This document shows, piece by piece, positions 24,900 through 33,240 of a stretch of DNA of 64,000 bases (its first letter is position 1; each line of letters starts with the position of its first letter). Made by a program: the position numbers and the translations under genes. The DNA is from CAIWHR01 sp963813415 (GTDB lineage: Bacteria; Pseudomonadota; Gammaproteobacteria; Burkholderiales; Casimicrobiaceae), in contig CAWEYW010000007.1 in assembly GCA_963813415.1 (NCBI GenBank), positions 372,001 through 436,000 of the forward strand, read 5' to 3'. The notes beneath the pieces are model-generated. The model worked only from the letters and a program-made list of their open reading frames with translations. It was not told the origin of the DNA and searched no databases.

Positions 24900-25511
24900 T
24901 CAGGCCGCCCGGAGCGTACGGCGCATGATCGTGACGTCCGGGGTCGCATCGATCGCCACGAAGCCCGCAGCGCGAAACAGCGCTTCCGGGCCGTGGTAAT
25001 GCGCGGTCGGCGCATCGGTGCCCTCGGTCTTGAACGGATAGGCGTAAACCTCGCCGATGCCGCGGCGGCCGAGCGATTCGAGTCCACCGCGCAGCAGCGC
25101 CCGCGCCACGCCGCGCCGGCGCGACGCCGGTGCGATCACGAAGCAAACAATGGCGGCGAGCATGGACAGAGGCAGCGGCGACACCGGGCGGGGCACTTCC
25201 AGACGCGCCCAGCAATGCGGCAGCTTGTGCAGCGGCTGCGCATTCATCCAGCCCACCACGTCATCGCCGGCATACGCGAGATAACCCTCCATCTCGCCGA
25301 CCTCGATCCGCGAGGCCATGGCCACGCGATTGGCGGGGCCGTCGAATGCCTGCCAGTCCATGTTCTTGGGCACGTGATAGTAATGGCAGTAGCACTTGGC
25401 CCACTGCGGGTTGTCGGCGAAGGCAACGCCGCGCTCGTGGTCGAAAAAGCGAAGGTAATCGTCGACGAGCTTCGGTCGGAGAAGCTCGATGCGCAGGTCT
25501 GCAGTGCCCAT
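24900..25511 (-). CDS. GNAT-family N-acetyltransferase
   Basis: A 203-residue acetyl-CoA-dependent acyltransferase. The acetyl-CoA pyrophosphate-binding region is visible as VIAPASRRRGVARALLRGGL (R/Q-x-x-G-x-A type), with the upstream strand LAAIVCF and downstream GIGEVYAYPFKTEG. The N-terminus has CYCHYYHVPK-like aromatic and cysteine residues, seen in GNATs acting on small molecules. The substrate is unknown. ATG 25511 is the only reasonable start. The 131 bases separating it from the polyamine-transporter genes show nothing recognisable. Confidence 0.8.
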   Translation of the reverse strand: MGTADLRIELLRPKLVDDYLRFFDHERGVAFADNPQWAKCYCHYYHVPKNMDWQAFDGPANRVAMASRIEVGEMEGYLAYAGDDVVGWMNAQPLHKLPHCWARLEVPRPVSPLPLSMLAAIVCFVIAPASRRRGVARALLRGGLESLGRRGIGEVYAYPFKTEGTDAPTAHYHGPEALFRAAGFVAIDATPDVTIMRRTLRAA

Positions 25512-25642
25512 GCGCGCGATGATCGCACGCCACCAGCCGCCTGCGACAGTGGCGGGATGGCCGAGCGCGGCGCCGTCGGTCGACGCCTCGGCGCAAAGCC
25601 GTGGGCGGTGGCGCCGCCCCGCGTACCAGCGCTGGCTGAAAC

Positions 25643-26704
25643 TCAGCGCCCGGCCTTGATCTCCGTCCAGAGGCGGCTGCGCAACCGTCGCTGCGCCGCG
25701 GTGAGGTCCTTCAGCTGCTCGAGCTTCGCCTGCACGTCCTTCGGCGGAAAGATCGCCGGGTACTGCAGCAGTTCGGGCTTGATGTACTTCCGCGCATCGA
25801 GGTTCGGATTGCCGGAGCCGATCAGGTTGGTGAGCTCCGCCGAGTTGCGCCCGTCGAGCATGAAGTTGATGAACTGCAGCGCGAGATCGGGCCGGGGCGC
25901 GCTCTTGTGGATCACCATGTTGTCGACAGCGAGCACGGCGCCCTCTTTGGGCAGGCCCTGCAGGACATGGAACTTGCGTCCCGCCGCCTGCGCATCGAGA
26001 TTCGCCTGGAAGATGTCGTTGGAGTAGCCGTGCACGAGCCAGATGTTGCCGACGGTCAGCTCCTTGATGTACGACGAGGCGTTGAACGCCGCCCAGTACG
26101 GCTTCGCCTTCTTGATCGTGTCGGCAGCCTGCTGCCAGTGCTTCTCGTCCACGTCGTTGGCCGAGTAGCCAAGATACTTGAGCGCCGCCGCGAAGAGCTC
26201 GTTGGCGCTGTCGAGCACCGTCACGCGGCCCTTCACCTTCTCCAGGTACTTCGGATCGAATATCACGGCCCAGGTGTCGGTGGGCAGGCCCAGCTCCTTC
26301 ATCTTCACATCGTTGTACCCGATGATCGTCGTCGACATCGCGTACGGCACGGAGTACTTGTTGCCCGGATCGAACGGCGTATTGAGGTACGCCGGGTCGA
26401 CGTTCTTCAGGTTCGACAGCTTGCCCTTGTCGAGCGGCTGCAGCTGGCCGCCGCGGATGAGCGCCTGCACTGCGTTCGAGGTCGGCACCAGGACGTCATA
26501 ACCCTTGGCGCCTGCGGCGAGCTTCGCCAGCAGCTCCTCGTTGTCGGAGTAGTACGTCTGCACCACCTCGCATTTGCAGAGGGCCTCGAAGCGCTTCACC
26601 GTCTCCGGCGCGATGTAGTTGTTCCAGTTGTAGAGGTGCAGCTGGTCGGCGGCCAGAGCGGGCAGCGCGGCAAGCGAGGCAAGCAGGATGAACAAGCGGA
26701 TCAT
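25643..26704 (-). CDS. potF: Polyamine ABC transporter substrate-binding protein (PotD/PotF-like)
   Basis: Periplasmic spermidine/putrescine-binding protein of 353 residues. Signal peptide (IRLFILLASLAALPALAAD), then LHLYNWNNYIAPETVKRFEA, the family hallmark, followed by YDVLVPTSNAVQALIRGGQL, YSVPYAMSTTIIGYN and IWLVHGYSNDIFQA. ATG 26704 is fixed by an excellent AGGAGGT Shine-Dalgarno and a 4-base overlap with the preceding permease stop. The potF-type name (putrescine) is favoured over PotD but not proven. It is the last gene of the potA-B-C-F operon. Confidence 0.9.
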   Translation of the reverse strand: MIRLFILLASLAALPALAADQLHLYNWNNYIAPETVKRFEALCKCEVVQTYYSDNEELLAKLAAGAKGYDVLVPTSNAVQALIRGGQLQPLDKGKLSNLKNVDPAYLNTPFDPGNKYSVPYAMSTTIIGYNDVKMKELGLPTDTWAVIFDPKYLEKVKGRVTVLDSANELFAAALKYLGYSANDVDEKHWQQAADTIKKAKPYWAAFNASSYIKELTVGNIWLVHGYSNDIFQANLDAQAAGRKFHVLQGLPKEGAVLAVDNMVIHKSAPRPDLALQFINFMLDGRNSAELTNLIGSGNPNLDARKYIKPELLQYPAIFPPKDVQAKLEQLKDLTAAQRRLRSRLWTEIKAGR

Positions 26705-27489
26705 GGCGATACCTCCTGGTCGGCGTGGAGCAGGGTGGGGGAGATCTTCGACGCGATGACGATCAGCAGCAACGTCAGCAGCATCAGCAGGGTTGACACC
26801 GCATTGACCTCCGGCGTGACCGCGATCTTGATCATGGAATAGATCTGCAGCGGCAGGGTGACGGTGCCGGCCCCGGCGGTGAAGAACGTGATCACGAAGT
26901 CGTCGATGGAGAGCGTGAAAGCCATCAGCGCCCCGGCGAACACGCCGGGCATGATGAGCGGCAGGGTCACGTACCGGAAGGCCTGCCACGGCGTGGCACC
27001 GCAATCGCGGGCGGCCTCGACCAGGCTTTCGTCCATGCCGGCAAGGCGCGCGCGCACCACGATGGCGACGAAGCCGATGCAGAACGCGATGTGCGCCAGG
27101 GCAACCGACGCGAGGCCGAGGGTGAAGTTCAGCATCACGAAAAAGATCAGGAGCGAGACGCCCACCAGGATCTCGGGGATGGCGATCGGCGTCAGCACCA
27201 GCACCGGCAGGAGCCGCGTACGGTAGCGGTGCATCGCCACCCCGGCCATCGTGCCCAGTACCGTGGAGACGAGACTCGCCGTCATGCCGATCAGCAGCGA
27301 ATTGCCGGCGGCCGTGAGCATTGCCTCGTCTTCGAAGAGCTGGCGATACCAGTTCAGCGTGAACCCGACCCACTCGGCATTCAGGCGCGAGTCGTTGAAC
27401 GAGTAAACGATGACGATCACGAGCGGCACATACAGGAAGGCGTAACCGAACAGTGCCGCCGCCCAGAGCCAGAAATGGCGTTCACGCAC
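26701..27489 (-). CDS. potC: Polyamine ABC transporter permease (PotC/PotI-like)
   Basis: Inner-membrane subunit with about six membrane helices and the cytoplasmic EAA loop VEAARDCGATPWQAFRYVTL that contacts the ATPase. LYVPLVIVIVYSFNDSRLNA is typical of the PotC/PotI group. The start is taken as GTG 27489, with GAGGG 7 bases upstream; it overlaps the potB stop by 8 bases. The longer frame begins at TTG 27543 within potB. The 262 residues match relatives. Stop and the potF start share the four bases ATGA. Confidence 0.9.
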   Translation of the reverse strand: MRERHFWLWAAALFGYAFLYVPLVIVIVYSFNDSRLNAEWVGFTLNWYRQLFEDEAMLTAAGNSLLIGMTASLVSTVLGTMAGVAMHRYRTRLLPVLVLTPIAIPEILVGVSLLIFFVMLNFTLGLASVALAHIAFCIGFVAIVVRARLAGMDESLVEAARDCGATPWQAFRYVTLPLIMPGVFAGALMAFTLSIDDFVITFFTAGAGTVTLPLQIYSMIKIAVTPEVNAVSTLLMLLTLLLIVIASKISPTLLHADQEVSP

Positions 27490-28387
27490 GTTGCGACCCT
27501 CGCGTGGCGCCGCTGCGTCCGATCCATGCGGCGAGCCCGGCAAGGGCCAGCGCGGCGATCGTGAGCACGATCGACAGCACGCTGCCGAAGGGCCAGTCGC
27601 GGGTCTCCAGGAATTGCTGCTTGATGACGTTGCCGATCAGGCTGTCATCGGGTCCGCCGAGAATGTCCGGGATGGCGAAGATGCCCAGCGCGGGAATGAA
27701 CACCAGCGCCGCACCGGCATAGACCCCGGGAAGGGACAGCGGAAACGTGATCCGCCAGAAGCGCTGCCAGGCGTTGGCCCCGAGATCACGGGCTGCATCG
27801 AGCAGCGCCTGGTCATGCTTCTCCAGATTGGCATACAGCGGCAGCACCATGAACGGCAGGTGCACGTACACGAGGCACACCAGCACCGCGAACGACGAGA
27901 AGAGCAGCGACACGGGCTCCAGGCCCGCGAGCGCGAGCACCCTGTTGACGGTGCCGGCGACGGCTCCCTGCGGACCGAGGATGATCATCCAGGCGTAGAT
28001 CCGGATGAGGAAGTTGCTCCAGAACGGCAGGATCACGAGCAGCAGCAACAGCTCGCGGTGCCGCTTCGCACTGCGGGCGATCAGGGCCGCGAGCGGGTAG
28101 GCGATCGCCAGGCAGATGAGCGTCGTCAGTGCGGCGTACCACACCGACTTGAGGAACACCTGCGCGTACACCGGCTCGGTGAGGAAGCGCGCGTAGCTCT
28201 CGACGTTGAGATCGAGCTTTCCCGCGTCGTCGACGAGCGGTGCAAGGCCGCCGAACTCGCCGGGCGAGCGGAACGACGCAACGACCATGATCAGCGCGGG
28301 CAGCGCGAAGAAGACGATCAGGTACAGCGCCGGCGGCCCGCCCACGAGCCACTTTCCGGTGCGCGCCGCGCGCGTCTTCAGGCTCAA
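27482..28387 (-). CDS. potB: Polyamine ABC transporter permease (PotB/PotH-like)
   Basis: First permease of the polyamine transporter, about 301 residues and six helices. The EAA loop LLDAARDLGANAWQRFWRIT and the membrane segments ALYLIVFFALPALIMVVASF and LLLLLVILPFWSNFLIRIYA are typical. The apparent start is TTG 28387, preceded by GAGG that overlaps the end of potA; no ATG stands near the expected N-terminus. It follows potA by 7 bases, so translation is probably coupled. Confidence 0.9.
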   Translation of the reverse strand: MSLKTRAARTGKWLVGGPPALYLIVFFALPALIMVVASFRSPGEFGGLAPLVDDAGKLDLNVESYARFLTEPVYAQVFLKSVWYAALTTLICLAIAYPLAALIARSAKRHRELLLLLVILPFWSNFLIRIYAWMIILGPQGAVAGTVNRVLALAGLEPVSLLFSSFAVLVCLVYVHLPFMVLPLYANLEKHDQALLDAARDLGANAWQRFWRITFPLSLPGVYAGAALVFIPALGIFAIPDILGGPDDSLIGNVIKQQFLETRDWPFGSVLSIVLTIAALALAGLAAWIGRSGATRGSQRA

Positions 28388-28394
28388 CGCGGCC

Positions 28395-29480
28395 TCAGCC
28401 GGCGATCACGTGCCCGGCGTCGACCGGCCACGCCAGCTCGACGGGATCGCCGACCTCGAACAGCTTGGTGCGACCGGGGGCCGAGTTGGCCGACAACGCC
28501 TCGATCTTGCGGCCTTTCGCGGTGGTGACGATGTACACGGTGACGTCGCCCATGTAGAGAAGGTCGCTGACCGTACCCGCGAAGCGGTTCTGGTCCGGTG
28601 CGGCCGGCAGGCTAGCCGCGAGCTGGATCTTCTCCGGCCGCAGCGCCACGACCCCCGGCGCCCCCGCGGCGAGTCCCTGGCCGCCCGCCGCGCGCACCGC
28701 GCCGAGATCGCGCACGTCGATCACGAGATCGCCACCCGTCCGCGAGACGGTGTTCCCTTCCAGCAGGTTGCAGGTGCCGATGAAATCCGCGACGAAGCGC
28801 GTCCGTGGCGCACTGTAGATGCGGGAAGGCTCGTCCAGCTGCTCGACGTGGCCCTGGTTCATGACGGCGATACGGTGCGACAGCGCGAGCGCTTCGGTCT
28901 GGTCGTGGGTCACGTAGATGAACGAGATGTTCACCTCCTTCTGCAGATTGATGAGCTCGATCTGCATCTCCTCGCGCAGCTTGGCGTCGAGCGCGGCGAG
29001 CGGCTCGTCGAGGAGCAGCAACGCCGGATGGGTGACCAGCGCCCGCGCGATCGCCACGCGCTGCTTCTGCCCGCCCGACAGCTCGTGGGGATAGCGCCGC
29101 CCGAACCCGGTCAGCCGCACGTCCTCCAGCGCCGCCGCCACCTTGGCCGGGATCTCGCGCGACGGAGTGCGGGCCATCTGCAGCGCGAAGGCGACGTTGC
29201 CTTCCACGCTCATATGGGGGAACAGGGCATAGCTCTGGAACACGGTGCGCACCGGGCGCTGCTCCGGGGGCGTGTCGCGCAGGTCGACGCCATTCAGCAC
29301 GATCGAGCCGGCGTCGGGAACGTCGAAGCCCGCGATCATGCGCAGGAGGGTCGTCTTGCCGCAGCCGGACGGCCCGAGAAGGGTAAAGAATTCTCCGGCG
29401 TCGACGTTAAAGCTTACATCGTCGACGGCAACGAAATCCCCGAACCGGCGGGTCACGTTTCTTACTTCGAGAAGCGCCAT
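28395..29480 (-). CDS. potA: Polyamine ABC transporter ATP-binding protein (PotA/PotG-like)
   Basis: ATPase subunit, 361 residues. Walker A LGPSGCGKTTLLRMIAGFDV, Q-loop VFQSYALFPHMSV, signature LSGGQKQRVAIARALV, Walker B LLLLDEPLAALDAKLREEM and switch His YVTHDQTEALAL are all present. A C-terminal TOBE domain follows (roughly residues 280-361, RPEKIQLAAS onward). It is the first gene of the operon and must be read from a promoter in the gap 29481-29706, where no consensus is obvious. Confidence 0.93.
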   Translation of the reverse strand: MALLEVRNVTRRFGDFVAVDDVSFNVDAGEFFTLLGPSGCGKTTLLRMIAGFDVPDAGSIVLNGVDLRDTPPEQRPVRTVFQSYALFPHMSVEGNVAFALQMARTPSREIPAKVAAALEDVRLTGFGRRYPHELSGGQKQRVAIARALVTHPALLLLDEPLAALDAKLREEMQIELINLQKEVNISFIYVTHDQTEALALSHRIAVMNQGHVEQLDEPSRIYSAPRTRFVADFIGTCNLLEGNTVSRTGGDLVIDVRDLGAVRAAGGQGLAAGAPGVVALRPEKIQLAASLPAAPDQNRFAGTVSDLLYMGDVTVYIVTTAKGRKIEALSANSAPGRTKLFEVGDPVELAWPVDAGHVIAG

Positions 29481-29576
29481 CGGCGAATAAACCCTGCGGC
29501 TTGGTGAAATGCTGCGCCGCGATTGTAGCGGAAACCGTCATGCCCTCACGGCTGCGCGTTGCCTGTCGGTTACAGC

Positions 29577-29636
29577 GTGCAACGCACGACCTAGGCCGTA
29601 TGGCCGTAGGGCGGGACGTTGCATGGTTGGTGCAAC
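29577..29636. promoter_or_regulatory. Inverted repeats in the potA upstream region
   Basis: The 226-base divergent gap between potA and the 247-residue gene holds three short dyads: GTGC-AAC-GCAC at 29577-29587, a hairpin with CCTA/TAGG and GGCC/GGCC arms at about 29590-29610, and GTTGCA-N7-TGCAAC at 29618-29636. The hexamer TGCAAC or its complement recurs three times. This could be an operator for the polyamine operon, but no known consensus is recognised. Confidence 0.3.
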
Positions 29637-29706
29637 TGTGACAAAACCGCAGCTTGTACGGGTGACCGCAGTGCCCCGGCATTGAACCCGTAGTAGAGTC
29701 CCTCAC

Positions 29707-30450
29707 ATGGCCAGCGACCAGCCACCCTCCCGCTTTCTCGATCAGCTGCGCAAGCAATCCGACGCCCTGCGCAAGACGCAGGGCGAGGAGAGCCGTCCCA
29801 TCGAGGACACCCTGCGCGCCATGGATCGCCAGCTGTGGACGGCATTCCGCTGGCTCGACGAGGCATTGCGCCATCTCGAGGTGATCCGGCCGCGGGTGCA
29901 GCATGCATTTCAGCTCCCGGGCGTTCTGACGATCAACGCGCCGCGCTACGAGCGTGGCTTCATCTCGTATCGCCGCCGCGCCGTGGGCGGTCTCGACCTG
30001 CTGGAGCACGTCGAGCTCTTCTACCGCCTGACGAACGAGGCACCGCTCGTGCTGAAGGTGCAGCCGGGCTCGGCGTCGGGCATCGACGAGCGCCTGCGCG
30101 GCGCGCACCTGCAGTTCCGGTACGACACCGAGCTGGACGAGCACCGCGTTGTGCGTCACGGCGTGTTCACGATCAGCCCGGAGATCACCGCGCAGGTGCG
30201 GTTCGAGCCCGATTACCGCCGGCAGCGCGTCGAAGTCACGCTGCGCAACATCGACCGATTCGAATCGGTGATCCTCGACTTCGCGGGCAATGCCCTCGGC
30301 GAGCCCGCGCTGGAGGACCTCGTGCATTTCATTCTCGGCGAGAACAACCAGTTCCTGCGCCGGGCACCGCTCGCCGGCATGGGCGGCCGGCGTCACGACG
30401 CCGCGCTTGCAACTGCCGCGGGCAGCTTCCCGGCCCGCAGCACGGCCTGA
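29707..30450 (+). CDS. Conserved hypothetical protein, 247 residues
   Basis: No family recognised. It has no signal peptide or membrane segment. The N-terminal 45 residues are charged and likely helical or coiled (FLDQLRKQSDALRKTQGEES). The middle has a mixed alpha/beta composition with a repeated R/Y-rich pattern (PRYERGFISYRRRAVGGLDL, VRFEPDYRRQRVEVTLRNID). The tail is low-complexity and basic (MGGRRHDAALATAAGSFPAR). It is probably a cytosolic soluble protein. It stands alone between the divergent pot operon and the convergent ubiB. No Shine-Dalgarno precedes ATG 29707. Codon use matches its neighbours. Confidence 0.7.
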   Translation: MASDQPPSRFLDQLRKQSDALRKTQGEESRPIEDTLRAMDRQLWTAFRWLDEALRHLEVIRPRVQHAFQLPGVLTINAPRYERGFISYRRRAVGGLDLLEHVELFYRLTNEAPLVLKVQPGSASGIDERLRGAHLQFRYDTELDEHRVVRHGVFTISPEITAQVRFEPDYRRQRVEVTLRNIDRFESVILDFAGNALGEPALEDLVHFILGENNQFLRRAPLAGMGGRRHDAALATAAGSFPARSTA

Positions 30451-30452
30451 AC

Positions 30453-30470
30453 GCCGGCCTGAACCCCGGC
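30453..30470. terminator. Stem-loop between convergent genes
   Basis: GCCGG/CCGGC arms with an 8-base loop lie in the 24-base gap between the stop of the 247-residue gene and the stop of ubiB. There is no T-tract, so it is only a weak candidate for a shared transcript end. Confidence 0.3.
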
Positions 30471-30474
30471 CAGC

Positions 30475-32004
30475 CTAGAGCAGCTGGATGGCCAGGAGGG
30501 TCACGGCCGCCGCCAGCAGCAGCGCGATGACCCCGAGCAGGGTGTTGCGTTCGCGCTCGGCCCGCGCAAGTTCCCGGGAGCGCTGATCCATCTCACCCGG
30601 CACCGTGAGCAGGCGCTGGTGGATGAGGCGCGGCAGCTCCGGCAGGTGATTCACGAGATACGGCGCCTCGGCGAGGAAACGCCGCTGGAGCCCGCGCCAG
30701 CCGATCTGGTCGCGCATCCAGCGCTCGAGGAACGGCTTCGCGGTCACCCACAGGTCGAGCTCGGGATCGAGGTGCCGGCCGAGGCCCTCGATGTTGATGA
30801 GCGTCTTCTGCAGCAACACGAGCTGCGGCTGGATCTCCACGTTGAAGCGGCGCGATGCCCGGAATAGCTGCATCAGCAGCTTGCCCAGCGAAATGTACTT
30901 GAGCGGCTGGTCGAAGATCGGCTCGCATACGACGCGGATCTCCGCCTCGAGCTCGTCGACGCGCGTGTCGGGCGGCACCCAGCCCGACTCCACGTGTGCG
31001 GTCGCGACGCGGTGATAATCGCGGCGGAAGAACGCGAGGAAGTTCTGCGCGAGATAGCTCTGGTCCCGCGGCGAGAGCGTGCCGACGATCCCGAAATCCA
31101 CCGCCACGTACTTGCCGAAGTTCGCGGGGTCGGTGGCGACGAAGATGTTCCCGGGGTGCATGTCGGCGTGGAAGAACGCGTCGCGGAACACCTGCGTGAA
31201 GAACAGCTCCACCCCGGCGCGCGCGAGGCGCTTGATGTCGATCCCCGCTTCGCGCAGGCGCTCGATCTGCGCGATCGGGATCCCGGACATCCGCTCCATC
31301 ACCATCACCTCGCTCGTGCAGAAGTCCCAGTACACGTCGGGAACCTGCAGGAGGGGCGAGTTGCGGAAGTTGTAACGCAGCTGGGAGCAGTTGGCCGCCT
31401 CGCGGGAGAGATCGAGCTCGTCGCGCAGCGACCGCTCGAACTCGGTGACCACCTCCCGCGGGCGCAGGCGCTTGCCGTCCGACCAGAGCTTCTCGACCAG
31501 CACCGCAGCGGCGTGCAGCAGTGACAGGTCCTTGCCGATGACCTTGTCGATGCCGGGCCGCAGCACCTTCACCGCGACCACGGTGCCGTTGGGAAGCTCC
31601 GCAAAATGCACCTGCGCGACGGACGCGCTCGCCACCGGCGTGCGCTCGAAGTTGCGGAACACCTCGTCCACCGGCCGGCCGTAGTTGCGCTCGAGGATCG
31701 CCACCACCTGCTCGGACGGAAATGGCGGCACGCGGTCCTGCAGGCGTGCGAGCTCGTCGGCGATGTCCGGCGGCATGAGATCGCGCCGGGTCGAGAGCAT
31801 CTGGCCGAACTTGACGAAGATCGGACCGAGCGCCTCCAGTGCGAGACGCAGGCGTACTGCGCGGGGCGTGGTGAAGTCCCGACCAAAGCGGAGGAACCGC
31901 GCGGCAGGACGGATGGCGCGGAAGCGCTCGTGACCGAGCAGGAACTCGTCCAGCCCGTAGCGCAGCGCGACGAACATGATGCGGGCGAGGCGGGTCGAGC
32001 GCAT
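30475..32004 (-). CDS. ubiB: Ubiquinone biosynthesis kinase-like protein UbiB
   Basis: ABC1/ADCK-family atypical kinase-like ATPase needed for ubiquinone synthesis, membrane-associated. Its 509 residues include the family KxGQ motif in IFVKFGQMLSTRRDLMPPDI, the nucleotide-binding lysine in TVVAVKVLRPG, ADMHPGNIFV and VAVDFGIVGTL (catalytic and metal-binding motifs), and two C-terminal membrane helices (NTLLGVIALLLAAAVTLLAI). A TACAAT box ends only six bases before ATG 32004, which suggests a leaderless or nearly leaderless transcript separate from the upstream ubiE-ubiJ run. Confidence 0.95.
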   Translation of the reverse strand: MRSTRLARIMFVALRYGLDEFLLGHERFRAIRPAARFLRFGRDFTTPRAVRLRLALEALGPIFVKFGQMLSTRRDLMPPDIADELARLQDRVPPFPSEQVVAILERNYGRPVDEVFRNFERTPVASASVAQVHFAELPNGTVVAVKVLRPGIDKVIGKDLSLLHAAAVLVEKLWSDGKRLRPREVVTEFERSLRDELDLSREAANCSQLRYNFRNSPLLQVPDVYWDFCTSEVMVMERMSGIPIAQIERLREAGIDIKRLARAGVELFFTQVFRDAFFHADMHPGNIFVATDPANFGKYVAVDFGIVGTLSPRDQSYLAQNFLAFFRRDYHRVATAHVESGWVPPDTRVDELEAEIRVVCEPIFDQPLKYISLGKLLMQLFRASRRFNVEIQPQLVLLQKTLINIEGLGRHLDPELDLWVTAKPFLERWMRDQIGWRGLQRRFLAEAPYLVNHLPELPRLIHQRLLTVPGEMDQRSRELARAERERNTLLGVIALLLAAAVTLLAIQLL

Positions 32005-32010
32005 CGACGG

Positions 32011-32016
32011 ATTGTA
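32011..32016 (-). promoter_or_regulatory. Candidate -10 box for ubiB
   Basis: TACAAT on the minus strand lies six bases before the ubiB ATG, downstream of a rho-independent terminator that closes the preceding transcription unit. No clear -35. If used, the mRNA would begin at or within a few bases of the start codon. Confidence 0.35.
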
Positions 32017-32081
32017 AGGGATCGAGCGAACGCACCCGCCGCACGCAGCGCGCCGCGGTGGGGGTGCGCTGCGGCAGGCTC

Positions 32082-32109
32082 AAAAAAAAGCCGCGCGACA
32101 AGGCGCGGC
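32082..32109 (-). terminator. Rho-independent terminator
   Basis: On the minus strand a perfect 7-bp stem GCCGCGC/GCGCGGC with loop CTTGTC is followed directly by eight T residues. This is the clearest intrinsic terminator in the window. It lies 20 bases after the stop of the small ORF 32130-32366 and before ubiB, so it should end the ubiE-Tim44-ubiJ(-small ORF) transcript. Confidence 0.85.
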
Positions 32110-32129
32110 CCGCGAGCTCGGAGGAGGGC

Positions 32130-32366
32130 TCAGCGCAGAATCAGAGTGCCCGCGGCAGCTGTCAGGGGACGCTGCCGCAGCACGAAGCGGGGCCGCCGTG
32201 TGCGCGACCGGGGCTTCGGCGCGGGCTCGACGTCGCCGGGTGGCTGGGGCGCCGGCTCGTCCGGAGCGCCGCCGGTCGCGTGCGGCGGGTCGGTCTCGGT
32301 GGCGGTCGATCCAGTAGGGTCGAGATGGTCAGGACCCGTCCCGGGCCGTTCATCTGGGGTGGCCAT
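32130..32366 (-). CDS. Small proline-rich ORF before a terminator
   Basis: A 78-residue ORF rich in proline, threonine and arginine (DERPGTGPDHLDPTGST ... KPRSRTRRPRFVLRQR). No family is recognised and composition is low-complexity, so it may be spurious. In its favour, its stop lies just 20 bases before a strong terminator on the same strand. Its ATG also sits four bases after the stop of a 17-codon ORF that has a plausible Shine-Dalgarno (GGGAG). Against it, there is no strong ribosome site of its own. The 223 bases from here to the end of ubiJ (32424-32646) show nothing else. Confidence 0.35.
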   Translation of the reverse strand: MATPDERPGTGPDHLDPTGSTATETDPPHATGGAPDEPAPQPPGDVEPAPKPRSRTRRPRFVLRQRPLTAAAGTLILR

Positions 32367-32369
32367 GGA

Positions 32370-32423
32370 TCACGCCGTTCCTCTGGACATCGGCGCGGTC
32401 GGCATCGCTTGCACTGCGTCCAT
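32370..32423 (-). CDS. Possible 17-residue leader ORF
   Basis: ATG 32423 is preceded by GGGAGAACACG and opens a 17-codon frame ending TGA at 32372-32370, four bases before the ATG of the 78-residue ORF. The arrangement would allow coupled translation. It is short enough to be chance. Confidence 0.2.
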   Translation of the reverse strand: MDAVQAMPTAPMSRGTA

Positions 32424-32646
32424 CGTGTTCTCCCTGTTCTGGTCTGGGCCGCCGGCGATACGGCGCCTCGGCGGTCGCGGCAGGGAAGCAGTCTGCCGCC
32501 GACCGGCTTGCGGATCGCTTACGGATGATCCCTCGGAGGGCCCCGTCAAGGGTATCCAGGCATCGACCAGCGGCTGCGAGCGAGCGCCGCCCGGGAGAAG
32601 CGATGAGAGGTTGGCGGCGCGGCAGCCGGTGCTGGCCGCCAACGAG

Positions 32647-33237
32647 TCAGGCGGGGCCCGGGGGGAGGCGGGCTGCCAAGGCCTGCAGGCGCCGGTCGAG
32701 CTCGTCGACGCGTTGCGCGAGCGCGGTGGCCTGCTCGAAAAATACGCGTGCTTCCTCGCCCGTCGCCAGGAGTCCTGTCTGCTCGCGCATATAGCTGGCG
32801 GCGCTTTCGGCGAGCCGCTCGGCGGCATAGTCGGGCAACGCCAGTGCCTGCCTGCCCACACCGGCAAGGCGCTGTCCGATCATCGGGCCGAGCCAGCGGC
32901 TCAGGAATTGCTCCACCCAGAATGGTGCCGTCTGGGCCAGTTCGCGCAGCGTGGCCGCGAGCGCGGGGTCGCCTTCGGCGGTCACGACGGCGTCCCACCG
33001 CGCGGGATCCGCGAGCAGTCCGGGAATCGACCACGGCTGGATGACGAGCCGCAGATCCGGCGCACCATCCGCGAGGGCGTGGGCGGCGAGCAGCCCGGTG
33101 TCGTCGATGCGCAGCGACGTCACCACGGGACCGGACACCACCACGAAGGTCCGACCCGCATGCACCGCGAGCCGCTGGCGGGCCCAGCTCTCGCGCTCCA
33201 GCATGCTGTTGGCGAACGTGGCGGCCGGGTCCACCAC
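32647..33237 (-). CDS. ubiJ: Ubiquinone biosynthesis accessory factor UbiJ
   Basis: Lipid-binding accessory protein of the aerobic ubiquinone biosynthesis complex, with an SCP2-like N-terminal domain and a C-terminal helical region ending in a predicted coiled coil (RVDELDRRLQALAARLPPG). Its 196 residues match the family, and its place between ubiE and ubiB is the classical ubiE-ubiJ-ubiB order, with the Tim44-like gene inserted. The start is GTG 33237 (a second GTG follows at 33234; ATG 33204 is the alternative). It begins four bases after the Tim44-like stop and has no visible Shine-Dalgarno. Confidence 0.85.
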   Translation of the reverse strand: MVDPAATFANSMLERESWARQRLAVHAGRTFVVVSGPVVTSLRIDDTGLLAAHALADGAPDLRLVIQPWSIPGLLADPARWDAVVTAEGDPALAATLRELAQTAPFWVEQFLSRWLGPMIGQRLAGVGRQALALPDYAAERLAESAASYMREQTGLLATGEEARVFFEQATALAQRVDELDRRLQALAARLPPGPA

Positions 33238-33240
33238 GGC

